The notes below the pieces were generated by a model. It saw nothing but the letters and a program-made list of their open reading frames with translations. It made no database searches and was not told the DNA's origin. The position numbers were made by a program, and so were the translations under genes. Positions 63,117-64,000 of a stretch of DNA of 64,000 nt are shown in pieces. The stretch comes from JACCXG01 sp963834305 (lineage in GTDB: Bacteria; Acidobacteriota; Vicinamibacteria; Vicinamibacterales; 2-12-FULL-66-21). Within the stretch, counting starts at the first letter, position 1. Every line of letters starts with the position of its first letter. The stretch covers positions 1,860,001-1,924,000 of the forward strand of contig CAWIAX010000003.1 in NCBI GenBank assembly GCA_963834305.1. The letters are read 5' to 3'.

Positions 63117-64000
63117 ATGCGCTTCACCGTCATCATCGTGACCCACAACCGCGCTGCCAGCCTGGCCGAGGCGCTGGCAGCCCTCTCGCGGACGGTCAGT
63201 CCTGAGCCCTGGGAGGTCATCGTTGCCGACAACGGCTCCTCGGACACGACGCCGTCCGTGGTGCAGTCGGCCGCGCGGGAATACCCCGTCCCCCTGCGTT
63301 ACCTGCATGCGCCCGGCGAAGGCAAATATGCCGCCCTGAACGCCGCCATCGGCGAAGCGAACGGCGACATCATCGCCGCGACGGATGACGATGCGGTAGT
63401 GGGGCCGGAGTGGCTGGATCGCGCGGGGGCGGCGCTGGAGCGGCTGGCGTGCGACTTTGTCGGCGGTCCGGTCACGGCGCTGTGGCAGGCGCCGCCGCCG
63501 GCATGGCTGGATCCGTCGAAGCCGGCCGTCCAGAAGGTCCTGGCGCTGCTCGATCACGGGCCGGCGCCGCTGGAGTTCGGCCAGAACATCGGCTGGCCGC
63601 TCGGCGTGAACGTCGCCTATCGCCGCCGCGTCTTCTCGACCGTCGGGCTGTTCGATCCGTCGCTCGGACGCAAGGCCGGCACGCTGCGCAACCAGGCGCA
63701 GCGCGAATGGCACCTGCGCGCGCGGGCGCAGGGCTGCCGCGGTTTCTATACTCCCGACCTGACCGTGCAGCACCGGGTCGAGCGGGAGCGCCTCACCAAA
63801 CAGTACTTCCGGCGCTGGCACTACTGGCACGGCATCAGCCGCGGGCGGATGTACTACCGCTACGGATTCGATCCGCAGGAGCCCGAGCGGGCCTGCTACG
63901 ACCGGCCGCTGCCGTCCGTGTTCGGGGTGCCGCGCCGGCTGATCGCGAAAGCCTGGACATCTCTGCGCAGCTACGTGTGGCGGCGCCTGCGCGGGAACCA
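63117..64000 (+). CDS. Glycosyltransferase family 2 (3' end outside window)
   Basis: 294 codons are visible. It starts MRFTVIIVTHNRAASLAEAL, then VIVADNGSSDTTPSVV (nucleotide-sugar site), GEGKYAALNAAIGEANGDII, and ATDDDAVVGPEWL, where DDD provides the metal-binding acidic residues; the acceptor side has REWHLRARAQGC (ED-like region) and QQ/RRW-like RRWHYWHG. This is a GT-A inverting transferase for cell-surface glycans. An in-frame ATG at 63102 is an alternative start. TAGAGT (63084-63089) may be its -10. Confidence 0.85.
   Translation, partial: MRFTVIIVTHNRAASLAEALAALSRTVSPEPWEVIVADNGSSDTTPSVVQSAAREYPVPLRYLHAPGEGKYAALNAAIGEANGDIIAATDDDAVVGPEWLDRAGAALERLACDFVGGPVTALWQAPPPAWLDPSKPAVQKVLALLDHGPAPLEFGQNIGWPLGVNVAYRRRVFSTVGLFDPSLGRKAGTLRNQAQREWHLRARAQGCRGFYTPDLTVQHRVERERLTKQYFRRWHYWHGISRGRMYYRYGFDPQEPERACYDRPLPSVFGVPRRLIAKAWTSLRSYVWRRLRGN

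Overview
The window is a dense, GC-rich (roughly 70% by eye) bacterial chromosome segment with short intergenic gaps, many ATGA/GTGA start-stop overlaps and no RNA genes, CRISPR array or recognisable insertion sequence. Three MacB/FtsX-like permeases of the duplicated-permease (ADOP) kind, one in an operon with a PadR regulator, together with multi-haem cytochromes, many peptidases and a fused rhamnulose-phosphate aldolase/dehydrogenase, point to an Acidobacteriota soil bacterium, most likely Vicinamibacterales. That placement is inference from gene content.

Layout. 1-2220: 3' part of a propeller/HEAT/cytochrome c oxidoreductase. 2369-8905: L-rhamnose catabolism (rhaB, a RhaEW-type fusion) running into an LldEFG/LutABC lactate oxidation operon, so lactaldehyde from rhamnose can go to lactate and then pyruvate. 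Five same-direction single-base frameshifts interrupt the middle of this block. 8914-14240 (minus): an M15 endopeptidase, a di-haem cytochrome c, and one continuous reading frame joining an Old Yellow Enzyme domain to a fatty-acid alpha-dioxygenase-like haem peroxidase.

14569-33187 is the most unusual part. It holds a CHAT protease, a TRAFs-binding/deoxyribosyltransferase-like protein, a 1439-residue protein with alpha/beta-hydrolase and caspase domains, a SLOG-like protein, an M43 zincin, a gluzincin, two subtilases and a ComEC-like metallo-beta-lactamase-fold protein. I read it as a candidate conflict or regulated-proteolysis island; its unity as one system is not proven.

33259-46296 carries haem A synthase, an MFS carrier, an M28 peptidase, a tripartite RND efflux operon (TolC, adaptor, CzcA/CusA-like pump), a PhoA-type alkaline phosphatase and an MltB-like transglycosylase. 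46340-55410 holds the three permeases, PadR and a DinB-fold protein. 55453-64000 has a glycoside hydrolase-like protein, a subclass B3 metallo-beta-lactamase, three polytopic membrane proteins (two GT87-like), an HTTM-like protein with a small partner, and a GT2 glycosyltransferase cut by the window edge.

Several genes have a -10-like hexamer only 5-12 nt before the start codon and no Shine-Dalgarno, which suggests leaderless transcripts. All six clear frameshifts are single-base gains, which looks more like consensus error than gene decay.
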